A stretch of DNA of 64,000 nucleotides from Telopea speciosissima (GCF_018873765.1 NC_057925.1:62380470-62444469), one strand, 5' to 3'; counted from the stretch's first letter, positions 21,854-34,062 are shown. The notes: generated by a model from the letters alone, not told the origin. Made by a program: numbers and translations.

Positions 21854-23104
21854 TAATGTACTCCTAGGTAGGACAAGTCTCATTAGGAGCCAGGGTACTA
21901 GGATCACTTAACAAGGCTGCTGGTTTGGGGCAGCTTAGGCTAATTAGGGCAGAATTAGGGTTAGGGTTAGGTTGTTGAGCTAGGGTTTTATTTGGTAAGA
22001 TGGGCAGGTTTTTAGGAGTCTATTGGTGTAGGTTTGGATTGATTTGGATGAAGTTGGAAATCTAGGGTTTCGGGTTAGAGGTCTTATGAAAATGGACTGT
22101 TTGTGAGATCTAGGGTTTAGGGGTGGATTTTGGGAAAGGGGTTTATAGGGTATTAATGGGCAGGTCTAGGGGGTTATTTTGGTATAAAGAAGTTAGGGTT
22201 TGGGAAGGTTTTAAAATTCTGCAATTTAGGGCAGAATTAGATTTAGGGTTTTAATGGAAGTTAGGGTTTGATGGATGGAGGGGAGTTTGGACTAGGTCTA
22301 ATGAAGGGGAATGACTGGACAGATTAGAAGAAGAAGGTTTGAAATCAAATCTTAGATTGAAACTTACTGGATTTGCAGAGATCTTCAATGGTAGCAACTT
22401 TGAAGATGAACAATGGGGTCTCCCGATCTACAAGATGCAAGGAGATAAGTAGCAGCCCTCCCGATCTTCACAATGCAAGGAATCGATTGGAGATCCACCA
22501 GTCCCTTTACCTTCATATTACTCACAAGGCAACCTTGATATTACTCACAAGGCACGCTCACGATGGAGCAAAGGCAGCAACAAAGGCAGCAAGCATAAAA
22601 CTGAGTTTTTATTAATCAAATTCGTGTACAATGCTGGCCTCCCTTACAAACTTATATAGAAGACTCAAAAATAGACTTAGACACTAAAAAGGAATGGCCT
22701 AACCTTATCCCTAACCTATTAGCTAACTGAAACTGACTAGGAAACTGAAATAGACTCAAAATAGAGTCCTAATGACTTAAAAACAACTTAAACTACTTAA
22801 ACAAAAAAGATTCCCTATTAGCCAATAGGATATAAGAACCTCTTAGCCAATAGGATCACTTCACTTAAATTAGATCAATTGAACCAATTGGATGCAACCA
22901 ATTTAAACCGGTTCAATTAAAAAACATAAAAATAAACTAAGTATAGGGCTAATCCAGTATGCAACCTATGTACCCCTAGTTTAGGCTCATTAAAGTGGCA
23001 TAATACATAGAAAACCCTTGGGAACAAAGGCCCAATATATGTATGTCCCAACCCTAGACTTATTCCTAATAAAATAAGCCCATTTGGGTGATGAATTTGC
23101 ATCA
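21854..23104 (-). mobile_element. solo LTR A (TGATGCAG family)
   Basis: 1251 bp from TAATGTACTCC to TTTGCATCA on the plus strand, flanked by AGATG at 21849-21853 and 23105-23109, a perfect 5-bp target duplication. Read on the minus strand it starts TGATGCAAATTC and ends ACATTA. Minus-strand signals include 'tatataagtttgtaag' followed by 'aataaaaactc', fitting an LTR promoter and polyadenylation site. No internal domain is attached. Direct relative of copies B, C and D. Confidence 0.85.
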
Positions 23105-23207
23105 AGATGTTTGTGAGAAGATGAATCAGGCAGTTTTGGGAACAGAGACAAGGAAAAATCCGGAAGATGATGGAAGCAAGGATTGGTGGGGATTGAAAGG
23201 GGGCCTT

Positions 23208-25565
23208 TGATGCAGATTTATCACCAAACTGGGCTTCTTTTATTAGGAATAAGTCTAGGGTTGGGTAATATACATGTTGGGCCTTTGATCCCATGGGTTT
23301 TTTAGGGGCCTAAAATATGTGTACTAAGGTTACATACGGGATTAGTTAGTAGATTTCTTTTTATTTGGTTAAGTGGTCGTGTGATTATTTAATTGTTATT
23401 TAAGTTGGGTTGGATTAGGAGTCTATAAGTCCAACCATATTTTGAGTCTATTTCCTTTAGTATTTTAGTTTCCTAGTCGGTTTAAGTCGTGTATTTTACT
23501 GTTCTCGTGAACAGTGTCACAACCCCTTAATTTGGCTTGGTGAGATAATTACTAGAAGAAACTGTGGGGGCAGTTTTGTCAATGTCTTAAAGTCTTTAAA
23601 ACTGAACCAATGGAGACAACTTAAAGGGTGGGGACCACAGACTATGGAGTTCGGCTGCACCTATTAAGCCATCTGAAGTGGTGTCCACATGATTCAGTTG
23701 AAGAGATTTGAAGGCTGTAGAATCAATTAGTATTTAGTAGTTTCTATTTTCATGTCAATCCTAGTTACTATTTTATTTCAGTCAAGTTAATTAGGAAAGT
23801 TTCTATTTTTTTTAGATTGAAGTTAATTAGTTAAGTTTTTATTTTCTTCTTTCTTGAGGAGCAAGCTTTGCCCCTCCATATTTTTGTAATGGCTTTTAGA
23901 AGCCCCCCCACGATTTAGCTGATGAATTAAAATTTGCTTATGCAAATATGGCTCCTTTCTCAAGTGTTGAATATGATTTGAAGGGTTGAAAAACCTGGCT
24001 GAGAGAGCCGAAGTATCTTTATCCCTCTTTTCTTTTACCTTTCTTCTCCTATCCTACTCGACCTTTTTGTTGCTGCTCTGTGACTAATACTTAGCTGCTG
24101 GAGAATTCTTTGAAGACCAGATGCAATCTCCAATCCCTTTCAAGTACTATTGCTGCTGCACACAACCAAGAGAAGGCGGAAGCACTCCTGCAGCTCTGTT
24201 TTCTCCATCAGAACCTGTTGCAATCTCAGGGCTCCAGAATTCAGCAACCTGTGACTCTGCTGAGATTATATTCAAAGTATATCAGGGACACCTCTTGCCC
24301 TCCACTCGATTGTGCTTGACTTCCCCAACTGCTGCCCAAATTGATCTCTGCATTAACCTTCTAATTTGGTAACCAATCTCTATCTCTGTATCTGGCCATT
24401 AGAATCAGCACCAATTTGGAGCCAAGGATCCTCTTACCAACCCCTACACTCGACCCAAGTTTGATCCCCATCTCATGGCTGGTTTGATCCCAACCACCTA
24501 AGTTACTAATTTTGGTTTTATTGCTATTTTGATGTTCTGCTGCAACCTGTGATCGATCCTACTGTAAAGTGCTTCTTAGCTGAACCTCTTCTACATTACT
24601 AGTAGGTTAAGGATTGGGTTAGGCCTTTTCTTTTTAGAGTAGGAGTCTATTTTTGAGTCTTTTATATAAGGTTGTAAGGTGGGCAAGCATGGTACACAAA
24701 TTTTGATATTAATGAAAAAGCTTTTGTTGCTCTTTCTCTTCTTCTCCATTGAAGATTTGTCTTGTATTTGAACAAGGCTAGTGGGATTGGTGTTTGATCC
24801 AATCGACACCTTGCGGTGTGAAGCCCGGGTGGATCGTTTGAAGGAATTAGTATTTGATTTGATTGACACCTTGCGGTGGGAAGTCCGGGTGGTTCGAATT
24901 GGTTATTTGTTTTCTCCATTACTGTTACATTAATGTTCTACATTCAAGTTCTGATTTCAAGGGTGTTTCTACATCATCAAGCACTGTTCAAGTCTACAAC
25001 ATCACCCCAAGTCTGATCCAATCTGTTCTTCATCCATTAGTAAGTCTAGAACTGGAAACCTGCAACTATTCTTCTTCCCTTCTAGAAGGTCACATATGCA
25101 AGGTGATTTTCGCGAGAATTCTGCCCAGCCAAATCTAACTGTTAGAACCTGCTAAAATTTTGATTGAATCTTCCTCACACCCTAAGAGAGACTCGATCCA
25201 AATTTCATTACTATCTACCCAAACGATTGCCTGAAATTATACTTTTACCCTTCTCTCCTATTGCTACTAGGAAACCTCCATAACTCCAGATTTAACCATC
25301 TGATTTAGCCGTAACTTTCAGCATGTATTCCCCTCTACCCTACCCACACTCAACCTAAATATTAAGACCATTCAACCACCTGATTTCCTGTTATTATACA
25401 CCCCAGATTCCATCATCTTCCACCTTTCAAAACCCTTAACCCTAACCAAACCCTAACCCTAATTTTGAACTAAAATCATATTCTACCCCAATCAGACTAC
25501 CAGTTCATATTTGATCTTGGTGTACTGGCTCCTAGTTGGTCTCCTACCAATCTAGGACTACATTA
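23208..25565 (+). mobile_element. solo LTR B (TGATGCAG family), long version
   Basis: Begins TGATGCAGATTTATCACC and ends GGACTACATTA. Flanks GCCTT (23203-23207) and GCCTC (25566-25570) match in 4 of 5 bases, consistent with a worn target duplication. At 2358 bp it is almost twice the length of copies A and C; the extra DNA lies in the middle and right parts and includes a tandem pair at about 24791-24896 ('gacaccttgcggtg.gaag.ccgggtgg'). 'ttatataaggttgtaagg' at about 24662 followed by 'attaatgaaaaag' is the LTR promoter region. Some of the extra sequence may be a further insertion. Open frames inside are not protein-coding by any sign I can see. Confidence 0.75.
24791..24896 (+). repeat. two-unit tandem repeat in solo LTR B
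   Basis: Two units of about 55 bp sharing 'gacaccttgcggtg' and 'ccgggtgg' inside solo LTR B. Not obviously doubled in copies A, C or D. Confidence 0.65.
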
Positions 25566-25799
25566 GCCTCTTTCCTGATTCCATGTGGGGAGAAAGCTGT
25601 GAATGCTTGCCATACTTCATGCAGGCAAAGAGGCCTAAGCTATGCTCTCTTTGAAATAAGAAGTATTCTCAAGGAAAAAAATGATCTGAAAATGGGTAGA
25701 AGAGGGATAATAGTAGGGAAGGGAGGGAGAGTCCATCAATATTTGGATTGACCCTTGGCTGGTTTCACTGATGTGTGAACTGTGAAGACATTGAGAATC

Positions 25800-26125
25800 C
25801 TGATATTAGATCATGCAGGACAGAAGACTCCGAATCAAGTATTTCTTCCAAGGTGGCCAAAACCCCATTTTCCATGCGTATGTTCACAGACAAGTGGATC
25901 TAGCATCCCCAGAAAATGGCACCTTCACCATAAGATCTGCTTGTCATGTTTTGCAGGAGAATTCTGCCCTAAACACTTGGAGGGAGATGCAGAAACTGAA
26001 GACAGTACCCAAAGTTGAGAACACTTTCATTGGAAAGCCATCCATGAGGCTCTGGCTGTCAGAGAGAGCCTTTGTAAGAAGAGGATTGGATACTAATACG
26101 TGCCCTTTGGCACTTAAATGAAGAA
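25800..26125 (+). pseudogene. LINE reverse-transcriptase C-terminal (zf-RVT) remnant
   Basis: One plus-strand frame reads ENGTFTIRSACHVLQEN, then WREMQKLKTVPKVENTFI and LWLSERAFVRRGLDTNTCPL. The spacing S-A-x-H-x-L ... W..(I/M)..LK..PK(V/I).. ... L..R......CP is the zf-RVT region that follows the reverse transcriptase of plant L1-type LINEs. No other part of the LINE is attached and the frame breaks on both sides, so it is an old fragment. Confidence 0.55.
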
Positions 26126-26232
26126 AATACAGTAATGCACTCCCTTGTTTACTGCGATTAAGCAAAGGTTTGGCTTCATTCTTGTTAAATCTCTTCCAGT
26201 ACCCTTCCGAAGTCCAGCTGTGATTGCACTAG

Positions 26233-27088
26233 TACGTGTGTTAGAGCACATTTGTGTTGGGTACCCCACTCCCAACATTTTTGGAGGTTATTGAAGCTGA
26301 ATACTGGATTCAGATCGGTGTGCATTGAGTGGTTAAGTGGTGGGATTCTTCATAGCATACATGAAGAAAGATTGTCCATGATTAAGCATTATTGGTGAAT
26401 CAACCTAGTGGATAGTGAGTAAGCAGATCTTTTATATGTTCTTAGCTGTAACTAAGTCGTTCTCATTGGGATATCTTTTCTGTTATATTGGTTTGGATTT
26501 TGGAATGAGGAAAGAAAGGAGAAGGGGAAGGATTGGAGCATCCATTTTCTCTGGTATGCATTGGTGAATGATTGCAGCATGGTTCCTGATGCTCAATGAA
26601 ACTGAGATTCTGAATGCGACTAAAGTAGTATGTATTGGAGCATATCTGGGTTGGATTGCCCCCTCCCAACCTTTTTGGAGGTTGTTGAAGCTGAGTACTG
26701 GATTCAGATCGGTGTGCATTGTGTGATTAAGTGGCAGGATGCTTCACAGTGTGCATGTAGAAAGATTGTCCGTGATTAAGCATTACTTTTGAATCATCAT
26801 AGTGGATACTGAGTAAGCAGTTCTTCCATATGTTCTTACGAAAATTCAACCTGTTCGCATTGGGATATCTATTCTGTTATGTTGGATGTTTTGCATTATA
26901 TGACCATTTTGATTTGGTTATATACTGTCGTACTTCTTGATATGAGATGGCCACAGGTTACCCTGACATTCTAGTTTGGAATGAGGAAAGAAAAGAGAAA
27001 AAGGGGGAGGGGATATGCTCTCCAATTTTCTGTGTATTGATTTGAAGAATGACTGCAACACAATCCCTGTTGCTCAATGAAACTGAGG
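26233..27088 (+). repeat. imperfect two-unit tandem duplication
   Basis: Unit 1 (about 26233-26614) and unit 2 (about 26631-27088) share 'ttggaggtt.ttgaagctga', 'actggattcagatcggtgtg', 'gaaagattgtcc.tgattaag', 'tggaatgaggaaagaaa' and 'gctcaatgaaactga' in the same order. Unit 2 carries about 70 extra bases near 26890-26975. The unit does not encode an identifiable protein. Confidence 0.7.
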
Positions 27089-27221
27089 CTCTGTTTGTTA
27101 TGTATTCTTGGAATAGATTCTAGGTCTATAACACATTCTGAATTGAGAAAATGTTGTTTTTCATGCTTCAAAATGCGTTTTGGGCCCAAATCTATTCTGA
27201 CAAAACATACTAAACACGGCC
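27087..27221. mobile_element. Tourist-like MITE, copy 1
   Basis: Ends 'ggctctgtttgttatgtatt' and, complemented, 'ggccgtgtttagtatgtttt' form a terminal inverted repeat, with 'ggaatagat'/'atctattctg' further in. A related copy is at 45136-45273. It lies at the end of tandem unit 2. Confidence 0.6.
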
Positions 27222-28144
27222 TATGATTTTGACTGTGACCCTTGATTAATGCCTTGGTTAGGAATTTACAATGAGAAGCTTAGACTGCCTAGTGGCTATT
27301 TTAATCTTGTTTGACATCCCCCCTTTTATTTATTTATTTATTTTTTTGGGGGAGGGGAGGGAAGGTGAGAATGTATAATTAGTTAGTGGGATTATCTAAA
27401 TGACAGCTCTACACCTTCTTTTGATTGCACCTTGTTTTATTCGCAAAAAAATGTTTAAGTTAGGGATATAAAAGGGTTTTCAAAAATAATTTGAAAGTGA
27501 CTTATTATTATGTTATTATTAAAAGCTGTAATTGTCTTGCATATTTTTCAAGTACACATGTGAAATCACAGTATTTACCCTCAGTAGGAAAAAAATGTGT
27601 TATACTAAAAGGTAAAAAAAGAGTAAAGTATACAAAATATTTGACTCTTAATGGGTGTCAATAAAAAAATCCCTTAGTTAAAAAGGTATAGACACTACAT
27701 ATTAGGGTATTATCTGCGTAGACAATATGACAAAGATACTAGTACAATAATACCACAACTCGTCTACTGACTTACGACCTTGTTGCTATTTAATATTTTA
27801 TATTGTTTCATCCAAAATACTAAACTATTGAATTAGATTTCTCAATTGTCTTACGAAAGTTTGTCATACAGTGAAAGAAAGCTTCTTAAGACAATTGAGA
27901 AGTCTAATTCACTAATTCAATTGTTGACGAAATTGTTGAATTGGGCCACCAAATTTGACTTGTAGCCAATGAAAGAGATACCTATCTATCCACTGGGTTT
28001 GTAGCCATGGCTTATTTCACCTTTTTTAGCCTTGACGCACAGAAAAGCATGTTCAAACAGCAGAAGAGTGTAGCTTTTGAATTAATAATGATGTTTAATA
28101 GTTGCCAAAAAGAAAACAGGTTGCCCATACTTCAGGTATTAAGC
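27222..28144. other. intergenic, one imperfect hairpin
   Basis: AT-rich. 'aattagatttctcaattgtcttac' (about 27832) and 'gacaattgagaagtctaattc' (about 27891) are inverted and may be a worn small transposon. No gene. Confidence 0.4.
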
Positions 28145-28480
28145 GGATTAGGTTCCTCTCCTGCAAGCACTCCGTCCAGTGAGTGCCCAGTGAGGCATCC
28201 AACGGCGGGGCAGCTTGCAGTGTGCCGGGATGTGTGCCTGGCACCACCTCAGCGCACATCTCGGCATGCACAGAGCAGCCCCGTCGTTGGGTGCTTCACT
28301 GGATGGGGTGCTCGCTGGAGAGGAGCCCAATCCGTATTAAGCTGGATTGGGCTCCTCTCCAGCGAGCCTATCATCCAGGGAGTACCCAGTGAGGCATCCA
28401 ACGGCTGGGCTGGCTGGATGTGCGTTGGGCCCATGTAGATACAATCCCAATGTGTGCCCAGGAGCCCAGTTGTTGGATGA
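28145..28480. mobile_element. GC-rich foldback element plus adjoining partial copy
   Basis: 28145-28333 is a hairpin: 'ggattaggttcctctcctgc', 'ccagtgag' and 'catccaacggcggggc' on the left pair with 'gccccgtcgttgggtgc', 'cactgga' and 'ggagaggagcccaatcc' on the right. It is followed, after a few bases, by another arm (28342-28480) starting 'ctggattgggctcctctcca' that continues into a different loop. All open frames on both strands here are by-products of the inverted repeat. Related to the copy at 3681-3820. Confidence 0.7.
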
Positions 28481-28969
28481 CTGAAATATCTGTTTTTGGG
28501 GGAAAAAATATTCACTAAAACCAAAAAACAGGCTAGGTTTTATATTTTTATGTAACAGGTTAATAAAAGAAGTTGGTAGTTAGAAAGAGAAATGGGGAAG
28601 GTCTAAGGGTTTTTTTGGTATCATTTTTCATTTTGTTTTTCTGTCACAAAAACCTTTTTACAAGTGTTTGGTTTCATTTATGGACCTTATTTCTATTTAA
28701 AAAACATCAAAATAATAGAAAAACCATAATAAATTTGAGACCTTATTATGGATTTTGGCCAAAAAATCGTTTTTAGTCATTTTTGCGGAACTTTAATGAG
28801 TATGTGCTTATAAAGCCCCAAAGTCAATGGTAAAGGAGTCATTTCCCCCTTTAATTAGAAAGGCAAGTCCCGACCTCCTCCTTCCTCCTCCTCCTCCTGC
28901 AACCGCCCTTCCCCATCTCTTGAGTTCTTCTCCCTGATCATTCATTGGATCAAGATTCAAACCACACCC

Positions 28970-29113
28970 ACTCCCGCCCCACATCTTCCTGCCCAGGACA
29001 TGCCCGATGAACAGCACAACTTCAGTCGTGTCTTCTCTGATCAGGTATAAGAATGGGTGGTTGGCAACAAAATCAATAAAATTATTTGGTTGCAACAACC
29101 GCAAGCATTGCAT
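28970..29113 (-). pseudogene. serpin C-terminal fragment
   Basis: Minus-strand translation gives [18 protein letters not shown] followed by [13 protein letters not shown]. The [23 protein letters not shown] sequence is the C-terminal strand region of plant serpins, which normally ends the protein shortly after GHVLNP. Here the NP is replaced (GRKMWGG) and the frame runs on into unrelated glycine- and arginine-rich sequence. Upstream, only QCLRLLQP precedes it; the reactive centre loop and the rest of the roughly 390-residue protein are absent. The first part of this piece is duplicated at about 30566-30640. Confidence 0.7.
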
Positions 29114-30830
29114 GTTATGTTTGTTTTGAATTTTCTTGTTCAGCTATGCTACGAACGGTTTGAGGACTTGTAATGCAGTCCTAGATAGGTAGGAGACCTA
29201 CTAGGAGCCAAACAACCAAGATCTGTAAAGCTGCTGGTTCGATGGGGGGCGCAGAATTGAGGTTTTAGGTCAATGGGAGTGTGTCTTATATGGTAAAGCT
29301 AGGCAGGTGTAGGGGAGTCTAATGAACTAGGTTTTATAGGTTTTGGATGGGTAGAAGTAGGTTAGATAGATTTGGGCAGCCACTAAGGTTAGGGTTTTGG
29401 GTTTTTGAAAAGAGGGAAGTGAGGGATTCTAGAATTTATAGTGGGAATTAAGGTGGGGGCTTTGGATCGACTTCTCCTAGGGCGGAGATGAACACTTGAC
29501 CAAAGTATGGAGGGTTTTTGATGGCTGGAATTGTCTAGGTGGATTTTAGGGTTTTGGAAATTTAATGGAGATGAGGGGAATTAGGGTTTAGATGATGGGA
29601 TGGGTCTGAAGTTAGGATCGAGTGGAGGGAATATTGTGAAGGTACTGTGGTTTAAATATGGATGGGTTCTGATGGTGGAATAGTGCTGAACAGAATGTGA
29701 AGGTTTAGAGTTTTAATGGATCGATAGTTCTAATGGAGTGTTGGCAATGGGGATCAATGGGCTGGGTTTAGAGGGTTAGGCGAAGAAGAGGGATGGCTAA
29801 TAATATTACCACTTACTTGGAGTTGCAGGTCTTCAATGGCAGCAGCTTGAAGACAAGTAGCAGGTCCTCCCGATCTACAAGATTCAAGGAGTCAATTGAA
29901 GATCCACCAGTCCCTTCATCTTGATATGACTCACCGGGCAACTCTCAATAGCAAGGCAGCAGCAGCAATGGCAGCAAGCAAGAGTTATTTTTTTAAATTC
30001 TGAATTGTGGGGGAGCCTCCCACGATCTGTTTGATCTGTTTTATTTATAAGATGGCCAATGGCCTAATTCCTATTCAGCCTAGGAGTTTGATCACTAGGC
30101 TGATTCCTAATACAAGTTACTCCCTCTTTAGAAATCGTGGAGGGGTGTGGGGACTAAAAAACAACTTAAAATAAAAGAATATTCCCTAAGCAATAAAAGA
30201 ATAAAAATCACTTAAATTGGGCCATGGTTTGAACCGGTTCAATTCCAAATACTAAAACATAAAAATAAACTAAGTATAGGGGCTAATCCCGTATGCAATC
30301 TAATTACCCATATTTTAGGCCCATAAAAGTGGCCTATTACATAGAAAACCCATGGGGTCAAAGGCCCAACATGTATAGAACCTAAACCTAGACTTATTCC
30401 CATCATAATAAGCCCAGCTTGGTGATGAATCTGCATCAACTTGTGTCGAAGCTATTATCCTGGTCAAGTCTCTGTTTCTTTTGGTTGGACTATTTGTACT
30501 TTTCGTTCCTTTCATCTTTTGGTTATTGGATGCTGAAAAAAAAACTGTAACTTGTGCTAAAATCTGATCAGGTACATTAATGGGTGGTCGGCGACAAAAT
30601 CAATAAAATTATTTGGTTGCCGCAGCCGCAAGCATTGTATATTATGTTTGTTCTGAATTTTCTTGTTCAGCTATGCTACGACCGGTTTGAGGACTTGTGT
30701 CGAAGCTAGTATCCTGGTCAAGTCTCTGTTTTTTGGTTGGACTATTTGTACTTTTTGTTCCTTTCATGTTTTAGTTATTTGATGCTGAAAAAAAGACTGT
30801 AACTTGTGCTAAAATTCATGGAATCTGTTA
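29036..30830 (-). repeat. tandem duplication of a 260-bp serpin-containing unit, one copy split by solo LTR C
   Basis: Unit 1 is 29036-29170 plus 30444-30565; unit 2 is 30566-30830. Shared words in order: 'atgggtggt.ggc.acaaaat', 'caataaaattatttggttgc', 'cagctatgctacga.cggtt', 'gaggacttg', 'tgtcgaagct', 'tatcctggtcaagtctctgt' and 'ctgtaacttgtgctaaaat'. Unit 2 reads straight through 'gaggacttgtgtcgaagct'; unit 1 is interrupted at ACTTG by the solo LTR. Both units carry the serpin remnant on the minus strand (unit 2: NFIDFVADHPLMYLI). Confidence 0.85.
29171..30438 (-). mobile_element. solo LTR C (TGATGCAG family)
   Basis: 1268 bp from TAATGCAGTCC to CTGCATCA on the plus strand, flanked by ACTTG at 29166-29170 and 30439-30443. 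The intact empty site in the neighbouring duplicate ('gaggacttgtgtcgaag', about 30690) fixes both ends and the 5-bp duplication without ambiguity. On the minus strand it starts TGATGCAGATTCATCACC and has 'cttataaataaaac' as a promoter/polyadenylation region. No internal retrotransposon sequence remains. Confidence 0.92.
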
Positions 30831-33800
30831 AGTTCTCAAACATCTCTGTGGAACAGGGACTAAAATCCCCACATACCAAGGCTAACCATTGTGCTAATTC
30901 CTGAACAAAACAACAAAAAATCTTATGGGGAAAACCACGAAACAGATAACCAGATTTGTATAAAATAACCAAAATATCCTATAAAATAGCCTTCAGGGAA
31001 GAAAGTGGTTGTGACAGCAGGAAGGGAGGTGAGTTTTGGTCCTCAGGATATATTTGTTAAACTGTGTAAGAAACATAAAGTATTTCGTCGATTGGCATCG
31101 CTCATCTCCATTGGCTTTGGCGAGAGAATTCATTCTTCACCTCATTGGCTCATTTCTGGCTTTGCACATCTGAGGGAAGATTTGAGCCCTTTCCCTTCTG
31201 ATTTCGTCAATGATTCTTTAAGGAATTTCTTCTTTTGTTTCTGTATTGATCTATTCGTCTTTGCTTCTATATTTTCCTTAATCCAATCGATGGAAGAGCT
31301 CAAGTTTGTGTTTGTGTAGTTCACAGATCTAGTGTACTTGATATAACTTGAACTAAGAATCATTTTTTTTCTTTTGTTATTTTCTGGTTAAATGTATTTT
31401 GAGGTGAAATTCATTCTTTGATCTGTTACTTTGTTTTAAACTTTTTTTGAGATTTGGTTTGTTGTGCTATGTTGTAATACTGTTATCTGCTACCTGTTTT
31501 CGTGGATGTCCGATTAGCAACTGTTGTGGGAATATTCCTTTTCTTAAGTCTCTGCTTTCGTCGTTCTTTGTTTTATGGACTTTGAGTTTTATGATCTCTG
31601 GTGTGGTTGTTGTTTGTTTATGATCTTTGTTTCAGATTGGGGAGGAAGATGGGTGAAGAGTCTTCTCTTCACCTACCACTTAAACTATACATACGGGCTT
31701 TGGTCCCTTTTTTAAAAAAATTCATAAAAATCATTTGCACATGGACATACCAAACCTATTTTTCATTCTACAATCAATTATGTTTAGTAGTGACCAAACA
31801 ATTTTTATTTTTTGAGGGAAATGGTTTTCAGTAATGATTTTTTTTAAATAGGCAAAAAGCAAAATGAAAAATGATACCAAAAAGACCCTAATGGACTTTG
31901 GATGAACTCTTTTATTCATTTTGGTTCTAAATCTGACCAATGAGATAGATATGGAGTCTTCTATCACATGGACTTACTCATATTTAATGATGCAGCATGA
32001 ATGTCAACAAGATAACGGTACATATATCTTCACAATCCATAGTTAAAATGCTTAAATTACCGATGGTTCTGCATCCATTATTTTGCCTATCTTGGGATAA
32101 TCAAGCTATGTATTGAGATATATGCTCATATTGGGCCTCCTTTGGGCTCGGGCTCTGACTTAAGCCCAGCCCAGCCCAACCCAACCTGTGTGTTCAGTTA
32201 TCTTGAAATTAAACCATAATAATATGTTTCTTATTGGCTTACTATTTTTTCTAGTTCATTATGTCTTTCAACATTATTGGTATCTATTGCATTCTCTTTG
32301 TCAATGAACTATTAATAATTTGGTGATTTTCCTTGGAAAATTCAACATAAGATAGATTGTGTGTTTTATTGTTTGGTGTCAATTCAGGAGGCTGAGTTCT
32401 TAATCCACATGATCCTGATGTTCCTTCCATGCATCTTTTGGAATGGTGATGTTGGGGCTAGCCACTTACGAGTCTAAGAAAAACTTTATTGGATAAGAAT
32501 TAGACTTTAAATGATTGCCTAGGAGAATCTTCATAAATCTAAAGAAGTACTTGAATGTCTCTTTTGTGTGTTTCCTCACTAATAGATATATAGGTCCATA
32601 GAACTAACCATGTGGGGATAGAAAAGGGGAAACTGAGGGACAATGAACTTCCTTGGTGAAGACACTAAACTGCCTTCATTGTGGGGGAAAAAAAACTATT
32701 ACTGTAACCAGTATACAGATTCCAGATATTTCTGCACTGCATTACTGCCATGAGTATACCTCATGGTCTGTGAATTTAGTACAAACATATGGTTTGTAAG
32801 TGAGCTTGTATTTACAAATGCACCGTTTACTATGTCAAACAGACATCCTGGAAACTAGAATCCCTGCATTTTTTTTTAGATTAATTGCTGTGCATATGCT
32901 TATTATGAGTGACTCATGTCCTGAAAAAGGAAAAATTTTCCCCACCCAATATAGAGGAACATGGAAGTTGGTTTTATGAGAATGCACCACTAGCAACCTC
33001 CAGCTATTGCTTAGGTATCTTTGAAAACTCAAACTGCAGCAACAAAGTGGCCACAGTGAGCTGCAGCAGGTCCAAATTTATGTGTGTCAGCTTGAGAATG
33101 CATTTATGTAGGGTCGTTGTAAGTATGGATCTTTTAAGTGTGTCCTATGAACATATCATGGGAACTTAGAAAGGGTATGACTTGAGTACAGAAGTTTTTA
33201 TTTGATGGTGAAGTGTTGGCCCTGGTATGGCTATTCTTTTGAATTCTCCAAGTGACATAACCTAACGAGTAAAGCATATTTTAATTGTTGAAACAATAGA
33301 TTCTCCGAAAAGTTAAATATATTTCTTTATAGCCCTGCTCATATTTGGGAATTTAGCTTACAGCTAACATGTGGCAGGGTTAGTCTGGCAATGGTTTGGT
33401 TTCACAATAAAGATTCAGTTGGGAAAAAAAAAAAATGGGAACCCATCAGCTAGGTAGAATTTTACGTGTCATTCTGGGAAAGTTCATAATCAATATTGTA
33501 TCCATATGTTTGTGTGTGTGATTTTTTACTCTTCCACAATAATCCTCACATATTTCACTTTCAAATTATTTTTGAAAACCCTTTTATACCCCTAACTTAA
33601 AGAACTAATGAGAATAAGACAAGGGGCAATTAAAAGGTGTCAAGTTGTAAATACACTTATAGAGGTGTCATTCAGACAATCCCATTAAAAAATGAAAACT
33701 ATGAATAGTAAGTATGAATTTTAATTTCTAAAATATTAACCATACATGATGTCAGTTTTACTTACATGGACTTGGACATGGAGTCTGAATCTGAAGTGTG

Positions 33801-34062
33801 CCCAATAGTCTTTGACATGGCAAGTGGGAAAATATGAATTCAGAGATGTAGTCTATATGTATATATTATGCCATTTACTTGCAAGGTCAGTTATTTAATT
33901 CATTATGTACTCATCTTGATGATGTAAGATGGGAATTTTTGTTTTTGAAGGATATACTAGCTTGATCTTTTTGGTTGGTTTCTAACTTTTATTCATTTTT
34001 TTAGTTTTCCTTTTGGCTCCTCTAAAATAGCTGTTGTGGCTCATTGTTGTCCTTCTGAACAG
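30831..34062. other. long intergenic stretch, no supported gene
   Basis: Open frames up to 104 codons (for example 31005-31319) lack recognisable domains. 31000-31640 has a slightly higher GC and CT-rich composition and could contain the promoter and non-coding first exon of the MAMYB gene, since a splice acceptor-like 'cttgttttgtag' sits just before that gene's ATG; this is unproven. A-runs near 32680 and 33425 suggest old retro-insertions. Confidence 0.4.

Noticed and set aside
28007..28524. Several overlapping frames of 60-143 codons on both strands
   Set aside because: Products of the foldback inverted repeat; the same words appear translated on both strands.
31005..31319. 104-codon frame as a gene
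   Set aside because: No recognisable motif and no splice partner; it might be a non-coding leader of MAMYB, but there is no evidence.
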